A DNA stretch of 64,000 nt from Bacteroidota bacterium (lineage in GTDB: Bacteria; Bacteroidota; Bacteroidia; Bacteroidales; JAGNHN01), in contig JAKLHK010000009.1 in NCBI GenBank assembly GCA_022710185.1, forward strand, positions 1 through 64,000, given 5' to 3'. This document shows, one piece after another, positions 55,402 through 62,567 of the stretch. Both the position numbers and the translations under genes were made by a program. The notes under the pieces are model-generated. The model was not told the DNA's origin and did no database searches. It saw only the letters and a program-made list of their open reading frames with translations. Position 1 is the stretch's first letter. Each line of letters begins with the position of its first letter.

Positions 55402-56886
55402 ATGAAAACGAAATATTTCTATCTCATCGCTTTCGCACTGGTGCTGGCCCTGGGGTCCTGCACCAAGCTCGATGAAGAGCTCTTCGACAAGATCCCCGGG
55501 GATAAGTACCCCGAAAATGAGAACCAGATCGCCAACCTCAGCGTGGACGCCTATACCAAGCTGAAACCCTTTGCCGATGACGAAGGCTGGTGGTTCCTCG
55601 CCCAGGAAATAAGCTCCGATGAATTCTGTGGCCCCACCCGCGGCAGCGACTGGGACGACGGAGGAAAATGGAGGAATATGCACCGCCACCAATGGACCAA
55701 CGACGATGAAGGCGTCAACCGCATGTGGAGTTCCATGTGGACAGGCATCACCACCTGCAACCAGGTGATTGATATGATGCTGGGCCTGCCGCAGAACGAC
55801 GCCATCCGGGCCAAGATGTCGGAGGTCAAGGTGCTCCGCTCCTTCTACTATTACCTGCTCATCGACAACTACGGGGATGCACCCTACCTGACCACCACCA
55901 TCGGGGTGCCCGACAAGCCCTCCAAAGTGGCGCGAGAGGTGATCTTCGACAGCCTGGTGGCCACGGTAACAGCCGCCCTGCCCGCACTCAAGCCCATCGA
56001 CAACAAGTACATGATCACCCGCTACGCCGGGTTTGCCCTTCTGGCCAAGCTCTACCTCAATGCCGAAGTATACACGGGCAGCCCGCAGTGGGCCCTGGCC
56101 GGTCAATATACCGACAGCGTCCTGGCCGGCCCCTACAACCTGGTGAACGATGTGCTTTCGCCCTTCGCCACGGCCAATGAGGCCAATCCCGAGATCATCT
56201 TCAGCATTCCTTATGATGAAGATAATTTCCAGGGCTTCCGCCTGCACATGCGCACCCTGCATTACCAGCACAACCTCAAGTACGATATGCCGGTGGGCCC
56301 GTGGAACGGACTCTGCATCGTCCCCACCCACTTCGACACCTACGAAGCAGCCGACATCCGCCGCGATGCATGGAACATCTACGGTCCGCAGTTCGACACC
56401 AAGGGCAATCAGATCATCGACGGGGAGACCTTCAAACCCCTGGTCATTGATCCCCATCTTCCCGCGCTCTACATGCAGCCCCCCGACTTCACCCCTGAGC
56501 AAATCCGCACTACCGGGGCCAGGGCCGGAAAATATGAGATCAAGAAAGGCGCCAAGGAAAACCTCAGCAACGACTTTCCCCTCTTCCGTATCAGTGATTT
56601 CTACCTGATGAAGGCCGAGACCGAGATCCGCCAGGGCCGCAGCGGAGACGAATGGATCAACCCGATACGGCAGCGGGCCGGGGTCAGCACCTGGAGCGGG
56701 GCCACCCTCGTGCAGCTGCTGGCCGAAAGGGGACGCGAGCTCTATCTCGAAGGCCATCGCCGCCAGGACCTTATCCGCTTCGGTGAATGGGAAAAGGCCT
56801 GGTGGGAAAAAGATGCCTCCTCCCCCGAACGCCGTACCTTCCCCATCCCGAAATGGGCTACCGACGCTAATCCTAACCTATTGTGA
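55402..56886 (+). CDS. SusD/RagB-family nutrient-binding outer-membrane lipoprotein
   Basis: 494 aa. A lipoprotein signal (MKTKYFYLIAFALVLALGSC, Cys20 lipidated) then KLDEELFDKIPGDKY. SusD marks: helical TPR body with VKVLRSFYYYLLIDNYGDAPYL, and the C-terminal LAERGRELYLEGHRRQDLIRFG. It caps SusC and binds the oligosaccharide. 11 bases after SusC and 51 before SusE. Confidence 0.94.
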   Translation: MKTKYFYLIAFALVLALGSCTKLDEELFDKIPGDKYPENENQIANLSVDAYTKLKPFADDEGWWFLAQEISSDEFCGPTRGSDWDDGGKWRNMHRHQWTNDDEGVNRMWSSMWTGITTCNQVIDMMLGLPQNDAIRAKMSEVKVLRSFYYYLLIDNYGDAPYLTTTIGVPDKPSKVAREVIFDSLVATVTAALPALKPIDNKYMITRYAGFALLAKLYLNAEVYTGSPQWALAGQYTDSVLAGPYNLVNDVLSPFATANEANPEIIFSIPYDEDNFQGFRLHMRTLHYQHNLKYDMPVGPWNGLCIVPTHFDTYEAADIRRDAWNIYGPQFDTKGNQIIDGETFKPLVIDPHLPALYMQPPDFTPEQIRTTGARAGKYEIKKGAKENLSNDFPLFRISDFYLMKAETEIRQGRSGDEWINPIRQRAGVSTWSGATLVQLLAERGRELYLEGHRRQDLIRFGEWEKAWWEKDASSPERRTFPIPKWATDANPNLL

Positions 56887-56937
56887 TAATTTGTGTCCAA
56901 TTTTAAACCCAATTTTCTAACCAAATCCTTATCAACA

Positions 56938-58182
56938 ATGAAACAGATCAGTTTCAAAAGAATGATGACCCTGCTTTGGGCCCTCCTGCTTGCCTCCAGC
57001 TTCACTTTCGTGGGCTGCAACAAGGACGATGACGACGATGATGATCCCATTATCGTTCTTGACGGTTTCTATGTAAAGGGCGACGCCGTGGTCTCCAATG
57101 ATTTCGTGGACAAGGCCCGCATGGCCGTGACCCGCAACGAGGTCAACCAGACCGAGCGCGCAACCCTGTATGAACTGTACATTCCCATCAAGGCTACCGG
57201 TGGCTTCAACATCGTACAGGTGTCCGGAAGCACCCGCAAGACCTGGGGTCCCGGTACCGACTTTGCCGAGATCACCAATCCCACCAACGACGAGCCCAAG
57301 CTCGCCAAGTTCTGGCGCGGCAGCCTGGCCGAGACCAGCACCAAGTTCACCGTTCCTGAGGATGGCATGTACCATGTGATTATCGATACCGAGGTAGGAA
57401 AAGTGGTTGTCGCCCGCGTCAACTGGGGCATCATCGGTGCTGCTACCCCCGACGGTTGGGGAGCCTCCACCCAGATGGACGAGTCTGCCTTCAACCTGAA
57501 CACCATGACCTGGACGCTCACCGACATGGAGCTCCGCGGCGGTGACTGGAAGTTCCGCTACAGTGGTGGCTGGAAGATCGAACTCGACACCACCCTCGAT
57601 ATCGGCGGCGGCAACATCGGCGTGAAGGTGAACACCAACCTGGGAGGTGCAGTGAATGCCCTGGTACCCGGTGGTGCCAATATCGTGAACAGCGCCCCTG
57701 GTATCTACACCATCACCCTCACCTACACCCTGGGCACAGGCTATGTAGCCACGGCTACCAAGACGGGTGACCTGCCCATGACCAACTGGACCGGCGTGCA
57801 GTGCGATGCCGTGGGTACCGGTGTGAGCGCCGACAACGCCAACGCTATTCCCGACCCCAGTGGCTGGGGATGGGGCAACCAACTCCTGGCCGACAACGGT
57901 GCAGTGCCTACAGTAGCCAATAACGTGTACACCTGGACCTGGACCGCCATCATCCTCGAGGCCAACGAAGGCTTCAAGCTGCGTACCCTCAACGGCGTGG
58001 CTCCCCCGGTGGGCGGCGCCAACTTCGATGTCGGTTACAGCGCCATCAACCTGACTGCTTCCACCAACAAGGTGGCCGATTCGGGTGGCAATATCACGGT
58101 TACCGAAAAGAAAGCCTACAACATCACCCTGAAGATCGACGCTGCCAACAGCGACGTCAAGGAGATTATCATCACCGAATAA
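56938..58182 (+). CDS. SusE/SusF-like outer-membrane starch-binding lipoprotein
   Basis: 414 aa. Lipobox FTFVGC with the lipidated Cys followed by a Lys/Asp-rich tail (NKDDDDDDDP), typical of surface-exposed lipoproteins. The chain has at least two similar beta modules (WGIIGAATPDGWGASTQMD; ending NAANSDVKEIIITE-type strands) like the carbohydrate-binding Ig/CBM modules of SusE. ATG 56938 gives the lipoprotein signal; 15 codons upstream are unlikely. It binds the glucan at the cell surface. Confidence 0.85.
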   Translation: MKQISFKRMMTLLWALLLASSFTFVGCNKDDDDDDDPIIVLDGFYVKGDAVVSNDFVDKARMAVTRNEVNQTERATLYELYIPIKATGGFNIVQVSGSTRKTWGPGTDFAEITNPTNDEPKLAKFWRGSLAETSTKFTVPEDGMYHVIIDTEVGKVVVARVNWGIIGAATPDGWGASTQMDESAFNLNTMTWTLTDMELRGGDWKFRYSGGWKIELDTTLDIGGGNIGVKVNTNLGGAVNALVPGGANIVNSAPGIYTITLTYTLGTGYVATATKTGDLPMTNWTGVQCDAVGTGVSADNANAIPDPSGWGWGNQLLADNGAVPTVANNVYTWTWTAIILEANEGFKLRTLNGVAPPVGGANFDVGYSAINLTASTNKVADSGGNITVTEKKAYNITLKIDAANSDVKEIIITE

Positions 58183-58201
58183 GCGGACATTGTCCCTTTT
58201 C

Positions 58202-58237
58202 AGGCAGGGCCGGGCGAGCAATCGTTCGGCCCTGCCT
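58202..58237 (+). terminator. Stem-loop after the SusCDE operon
   Basis: AGGCAGGGCCG (58202-58212) pairs with CGGCCCTGCCT (58227-58237) around a 14-base loop. No strong T-run follows. It is 20 bases past the SusE stop. Confidence 0.6.
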
Positions 58238-58272
58238 TATGTTCTATGTGCTATGTTCTATGTGCTATGGAC
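58238..58272. repeat. TATGTTC/TATGTGC heptad array, left of the four-helix-bundle gene
   Basis: Five units: TATGTTC, TATGTGC, TATGTTC, TATGTGC, TATGGAC. It is the reverse complement of the GAACATA/GCACATA series on the other side of the gene. Confidence 0.8.
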
Positions 58273-58328
58273 TGTATTATGTATCGGTACACTTATGGGG
58301 TCGCTACTCTTCTCCGGTTCAAGTGAGA

Positions 58329-58706
58329 TTAATCCAAAGCCTTATTATAGTGCTGGTTAGCCGTCTCGCGCAGTTTGCGAAGCAGGCCATAGAGAATCTT
58401 AAGCAGGGCTTCCGTTTCGGAAACAACGCTTTCAGCAGATACCTTTTCCATACCCACATCCCTCAGTAGCTTGAGTGCGAGTAAGGCTTCACTCAATGCC
58501 TTAAGAACAATAGAGAGTTTATGCTTATAATCTCTTACAGAAGCTGCAACCTGAGCCTCTCCATAGTTCAGCAAGGCCGAACTGGAAGCTCTTAGAAGCT
58601 GGTCCTTAAGGTATTCTCTGCGAAGAATAGCAGGATCTGTATGGCAAAATTGATCAATCAGGCGATAAAGGCGAAGCAGACGATCCTCATACTCTTTTTT
58701 ATTCAT
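58329..58706 (-). CDS. Four-helix-bundle protein (S23/IVS-like)
   Basis: 125 aa, all alpha. It resembles the family first found in intervening sequences of 23S rRNA genes, often named four helix bundle protein or S23: YRLIDQFCHTDPAILRREYL, QLLRASSSALLNYGEAQ, RDYKHKLSIVLKALSEAL. In Bacteroidota it stands as a lone gene between other genes, role unknown. It lies between inverted heptad arrays (58238-58272 and 58780-58856). Confidence 0.85.
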   Translation of the reverse strand: MNKKEYEDRLLRLYRLIDQFCHTDPAILRREYLKDQLLRASSSALLNYGEAQVAASVRDYKHKLSIVLKALSEALLALKLLRDVGMEKVSAESVVSETEALLKILYGLLRKLRETANQHYNKALD

Positions 58707-58779
58707 CGATTAAATAGACGTTCTGCCCCCCTTCAAACGGACAAAAAAAATTGGGATATTTTAACACAGTACTTGGTCC

Positions 58780-58856
58780 AAGGACCAAAAACCAAGGACC
58801 AAAGAACATAGAACACAGCACATAGAACATAGAACATAGAACATAGAACATAAAAA
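58780..58856. repeat. Eleven-unit heptad array, right of the four-helix-bundle gene
   Basis: Exact 7-base register over eleven units: AAGGACC, AAAAACC, AAGGACC, AAAGAAC, ATAGAAC, ACAGCAC, ATAGAAC four times, ATAAAAA. The unit drifts from AAGGACC to ATAGAAC without breaking the period. Confidence 0.85.
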
Positions 58857-58903
58857 GCAACCATTCCCCACGCTCCTGCATCTAAGTATAAACCCCTGGA
58901 GCG

Positions 58904-59536
58904 ATGAAACTTATTACATCCACCTTGATGCTTTTGTGCTGGTTCTCCGTTTCCGCACAGTACTTCGGGATCGCCAGCCTGCACATCATTCCACCGAACC
59001 CTGTGCCAGGAAACCCCGTGGCCGTGGTTTGCAGCACCTACCATGCTTCGGGACCCTGCAACCTGTTGGCCGACAGCGTGGCTATGGATGGCGACACCAT
59101 CCGGGTGTTCGGAGAGCATACTCCGGGAATTCTTACCTACATCTGTTATACCAACGACACCACCTGGTTGGGCGAGATCGGCGACGGGCAGTATACCATC
59201 ATATACTACCTGGTGGAGCACTTCCAGGCAGGCGGTACACTGGTGAAAACGGATACTATCCTCCTGAATATGATAGGTACCGGCTTCGGCAAAGGGCCTC
59301 AGCCCGAACAGGTACATATCGCCTTCGACCCCTTGAGCAGCAATGTATTCGTTCGTCTCCCGGAAGAGTTTCCTGCTGCCGTAAGCCTTTACGACCTCAC
59401 CGGGCGGGAGATCCTGCGCCAGGCCACATCCAGCAACTCAGTCAGGTTTGAAACATCATCCCTTGTACCCGGGCTTTACATTGTTCGCCTGGATGGGGGT
59501 AATTGGCGCAGCGCAAGAAAGCTGGCGATCCGGTAA
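58904..59536 (+). CDS. Small secreted protein with T9SS type A sorting domain
   Basis: 210 aa. A signal peptide (MKLITSTLMLLCWFSVSAQ), a beta-rich middle of about 110 residues with two Cys pairs (CSTYHASGPC, ICYTNDTTWLG), and a sorting domain (FVRLPEEFPAAVSLYDLTGR, SSLVPGLYIVRLDGG, ending RKLAIR). It would be exported by the type IX system. Function unknown. Confidence 0.8.
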   Translation: MKLITSTLMLLCWFSVSAQYFGIASLHIIPPNPVPGNPVAVVCSTYHASGPCNLLADSVAMDGDTIRVFGEHTPGILTYICYTNDTTWLGEIGDGQYTIIYYLVEHFQAGGTLVKTDTILLNMIGTGFGKGPQPEQVHIAFDPLSSNVFVRLPEEFPAAVSLYDLTGREILRQATSSNSVRFETSSLVPGLYIVRLDGGNWRSARKLAIR

Positions 59537-59683
59537 TAGTCTGGCGTTTAAATAATTTCACCACAGATTTTCACAGATTAACACCGATGAATGGAGCTCA
59601 TTGGCATACGTTGCAAACGCACGCCAGCTCGGATTCCCCCCCACCAACTTCCGTATCTTTGGATCACCGATCCGGGGATCACT

Positions 59684-60373
59684 ATGAGCCGACACATCCA
59701 GAACCTTATCAGTCAGGGGGAACACCAGCAACTGGATTTCAAGTTCGAGATCTCTGACAGCCGCAAGATCGCCCGCACCCTGGTGGCCTTCTCCAATACC
59801 GACGGCGGCAAACTGCTCATTGGTGTAAAGGACAACGGCGCCATTGCCGGGGTGCGCTCCGAAGAGGAATTTTATATGGTGGAAGCCGCCGCCAGTATGT
59901 ACTGCAAACCCCGCGTGGAGTTTGAAGTGAAGGAATGGGAGATCAACGGGAAAACCGTGCTGGAGGTCGACATCCCGCGCAGGGGCGACGGCCCCTTCTA
60001 TGCCCAGGACGAGGACGGGCGCTGGATGGCCTACATACGCGTGAAGGATGAAAACCTGCTGGCAAACACCGTACTGCTGAAAGTATGGAAGCGCAGGCGC
60101 AAGGCCCGCGGCTCTATGCTGGAGTTCACCGAACCGGAATCCTTCCTCATGCACTTCCTGGAGCGGGAAGGCGAGATCACGATGAACCGCTTCCGCAAAG
60201 AAGCCAACATCCCGAAGCACATTGCAGAGAAAGTACTGGTAAACCTCATCAGTATGAATATCGTAAGCCTGGAGATCACCGCCAAAGGAGCTATCTACCG
60301 CCTCAGGGAAGGTTATGACCTTCCAGCAGAGAAGCCATCGAAAACATCCTGGAAAACAGGATCAAGGCAATAA
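59684..60373 (+). CDS. AlbA_2 (Schlafen-like) DNA-binding domain protein with winged-helix tail
   Basis: 229 aa. The N-terminal AlbA_2 domain reads LDFKFEISDSRKIARTLVAF, SNTDGGKLLIGVKDNG, and PRRGDGPFYAQDEDGRWMAY. The C-terminal half looks like a winged helix (EREGEITMNRFRKEANIPKH, LISMNIVSLEITAKGAIYRL). It may be a regulator. The ATG at 59684 is right; an in-frame upstream ATG has no support. A -7 box TATCTTTG at 59654-59661 overlaps a GGATC-ACC-GATCC repeat, suggesting autoregulation. Confidence 0.8.
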   Translation: MSRHIQNLISQGEHQQLDFKFEISDSRKIARTLVAFSNTDGGKLLIGVKDNGAIAGVRSEEEFYMVEAAASMYCKPRVEFEVKEWEINGKTVLEVDIPRRGDGPFYAQDEDGRWMAYIRVKDENLLANTVLLKVWKRRRKARGSMLEFTEPESFLMHFLEREGEITMNRFRKEANIPKHIAEKVLVNLISMNIVSLEITAKGAIYRLREGYDLPAEKPSKTSWKTGSRQ

Positions 60374-60412
60374 TCCGAAAATGAATACCTTTACTTGTAT
60401 AAAGCCAGAACC

Positions 60413-61132
60413 ATGAGAACCCTGATCCTTTTCGCGGCCATCCTCCTCAGTGGCACCCTGCTCCCCGCGCAGGAAACCGCGGCGGATTCGTCGACGGTCA
60501 CCCCCGCGAAGGAAAAGTCCAACGCGCTCATCTTCATCCTGGACCTTCACCATGACCTCTGGATGGATGTGCCTGAAGAAATTGAGCAGGATGGATTCTT
60601 CCGATCGGCCCTGGGCATCAACATCGGCCTGATGTATGGTATCCCGCTCGGGACGAGCATGTTCTCCGTGGCGATAGGCCCCACCGTCGGCACCCACGCC
60701 TTCAGTTCCAACGGTCAACTCCTTCAGGATGCGGACGAAAACTCCTTCTTTCAGAAGATCGAAAAGGACATCGCCGGCAACGACATCAGCTATAAACGGA
60801 ACCGCCTCACCCTCACATACCTCGATCTGCCCGTGGAAGTCCGGATGAAGACCCGTTCCGACATCCGCGCTGCCGTCGGCTTCAAGGCCGGTTATCTGGT
60901 TGGAAGCGAGACTTTTTACAACGGGGACAGCTTCCTGAATGCCGAAAAACAACTCAAGGTAAGGTATTACGCCCTCGAGAACATCGAGAAGCTCCGCTAC
61001 GGGGCCTTGCTTCGCCTGGGGTACAAATGGTTCAACCTGTACGGCTATTACAGCCTGTCCAGGGTATTTGAGGACGGCAAGGGACCGGAGCTGTACCCGG
61101 TGTCCGTGGGGATCTCCCTGGTCCCGTTCTGA
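60413..61132 (+). CDS. Outer-membrane beta-barrel protein, first of a tandem pair
   Basis: 239 aa with a signal peptide (MRTLILFAAILLSGTLLPAQ). The barrel region has GINIGLMYGIPLGTSMFSVAIGP, YLDLPVEVRMKTRSDIRAAVGFKAG split over strands, and ends VSVGISLVPF. DLWMDVPEEIEQDGFF (about 50) is shared with the next gene. PorT-like family. Role unknown. Confidence 0.8.
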   Translation: MRTLILFAAILLSGTLLPAQETAADSSTVTPAKEKSNALIFILDLHHDLWMDVPEEIEQDGFFRSALGINIGLMYGIPLGTSMFSVAIGPTVGTHAFSSNGQLLQDADENSFFQKIEKDIAGNDISYKRNRLTLTYLDLPVEVRMKTRSDIRAAVGFKAGYLVGSETFYNGDSFLNAEKQLKVRYYALENIEKLRYGALLRLGYKWFNLYGYYSLSRVFEDGKGPELYPVSVGISLVPF

Positions 61133-61189
61133 TCCGCAATGCAGGTTGTCCGATGTCCGGGCCCTCAACCAGGTTCTGGTCATTAATGC

Positions 61190-61197
61190 TAATTTTG
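61190..61197 (+). promoter_or_regulatory. Possible -7 box for the second barrel gene
   Basis: TAATTTTG fits TAnnTTTG 22 bases before ATG 61219; no good -33 element was found. Confidence 0.3.
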
Positions 61198-61218
61198 TGC
61201 ACAATCCAATCCAAGCTA

Positions 61219-61938
61219 ATGAATAGGATACTGATTCTTCTTGCCGCCTTCTCCTGCTCCTTTGTGCTCCTTGCCCAGGAGAACAACGATCCTGAGAAGA
61301 AGGCCACGGTAAGCCCCAAACCCGAAAAGGAACGTTCTTTCGGCACCACCGTCGACCTGTTCACCGACCTGTGGATGGATGTGCCCGAAGGCATCGATGC
61401 CCGCTTCCTCCAGCAGGGGATGAATTTCGGGGGCCTGTTCTCCAACCGCTTCGGCAACAGCGCCTTCAGCATTTCCATCGGTCCGGTGATCGGGGTACAC
61501 AATTTTTACAGCGACGGGCTTTTCCAGCAGGACACTGCAGGCAGGACGGTCATCGCGGCCATGCCCGGGGAAGACCCCAACGGAGAAGGCATCAGCTATA
61601 AGCGCAACAAACTTACCCTCGCCTACCTCGACTTCCCCCTGGAGTTCCGCATGAAGACCCGCTCGGGTGTCCTGGCCAGCCTCGGCTTCAAGGCCGGGTT
61701 CCTGATCAACAGCCACACCAAGTACCGCGGGGATGATTTCGGCGATGCCAGCCAGGAGATCCGCCTGAAGATTGCCGATATAGCGAACGTGGAAACCTAC
61801 CGCTATGGGGTTCAGGCCCGCGTCGGGTACAAGAACGTCAGCCTTTACGGGTTCTATAGCCTGTCCAGGGTGTTCAAGGAAGGCGAAGGCCCTGCCCTCT
61901 ACCCGGTGTCCGTGGGGGTCTCCCTACGGCCATTCTGA
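61219..61938 (+). CDS. Outer-membrane beta-barrel protein, second of a tandem pair
   Basis: 239 aa, the same length as its upstream paralogue. A signal peptide (MNRILILLAAFSCSFVLLAQ), then TDLWMDVPEGIDARF, SIGPVIGVHNFYSDG, YLDFPLEFRMKTRSGVLA and a C-terminus VSVGVSLRPF line up with the first copy throughout. The pair arose by tandem duplication. ATG 61219 is supported by the signal peptide. Confidence 0.8.
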   Translation: MNRILILLAAFSCSFVLLAQENNDPEKKATVSPKPEKERSFGTTVDLFTDLWMDVPEGIDARFLQQGMNFGGLFSNRFGNSAFSISIGPVIGVHNFYSDGLFQQDTAGRTVIAAMPGEDPNGEGISYKRNKLTLAYLDFPLEFRMKTRSGVLASLGFKAGFLINSHTKYRGDDFGDASQEIRLKIADIANVETYRYGVQARVGYKNVSLYGFYSLSRVFKEGEGPALYPVSVGVSLRPF

Positions 61939-61940
61939 CC

Positions 61941-62558
61941 TCAGAAAAGCAGGAAACAGGCGGTCATCACGACCACCCCCAACAGGTAGCCCAGGCTGAC
62001 CTGCCATCCGTCGTGGGCCTTCATCAACAGCCGGGCAGTGGCCACCAGGCCTGAGATCACCACCACCAGGGCCAGCCAGGGGAGAACCGCTGCCAGGCCC
62101 CTCAACTGCATCCCCAGCAGCATGCCGCTAAGCCCGCCCATGGCGGTGGTGTGGATACTGATGGGGTAATACCAGGTGATCACCAGCAACAGCAGGGCCG
62201 CCAGGGCGGTCCCGAACAGAAAAGTGGCATAGATGCCCGGCAGGCTCAGGCGGTGGAACAGAAAATAAGTGAGGTACACCAGTATGGCCCCCAGCAGCAG
62301 GGGATAGAGCCGTTCCTCCCGTTTCTCCAGCGTCAGGCTGCCGATGAGGCCGATGCGCCGCAGCACCACCAGGGAAAGCAGGGGCAGGAGGGCTGTGTTG
62401 ATGAATACCACGGACAGCAGCATCAGTTTGACCCGCAGGGGCAGCACCAGCGAGAAGTAGGACGGCTGGGCGTACAGCAACAGGAACGCCAGGGACGGGA
62501 TCAGCAGGGGATTGAAGAAATAGGAGGCCACCCTGGGCCATGACGTGCTGGTCTTCAT
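61941..62558 (-). CDS. PAP2-like membrane protein
   Basis: 205 aa, six membrane helices. RVASYFFNPLLIPSLAFLLL, TLEKREERLYPLLLGAIL and WYYPISIHTTAMGGLSGML resemble Bacteroidota PAP2-superfamily membrane proteins, but the full phosphatase motif (KxxxxxxRP..SGH) is not seen, so catalysis is doubtful. It follows 9 bases after the sigma-54 gene in the same direction. Confidence 0.7.
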   Translation of the reverse strand: MKTSTSWPRVASYFFNPLLIPSLAFLLLYAQPSYFSLVLPLRVKLMLLSVVFINTALLPLLSLVVLRRIGLIGSLTLEKREERLYPLLLGAILVYLTYFLFHRLSLPGIYATFLFGTALAALLLLVITWYYPISIHTTAMGGLSGMLLGMQLRGLAAVLPWLALVVVISGLVATARLLMKAHDGWQVSLGYLLGVVVMTACFLLF

Positions 62559-62567
62559 GTCCAGGGA

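Noticed and set aside
56932..58221. 429-codon minus-strand frame over susE
   Set aside because: Mirror of the SusE-like gene, which has a lipobox and operon context; the mirror has neither.
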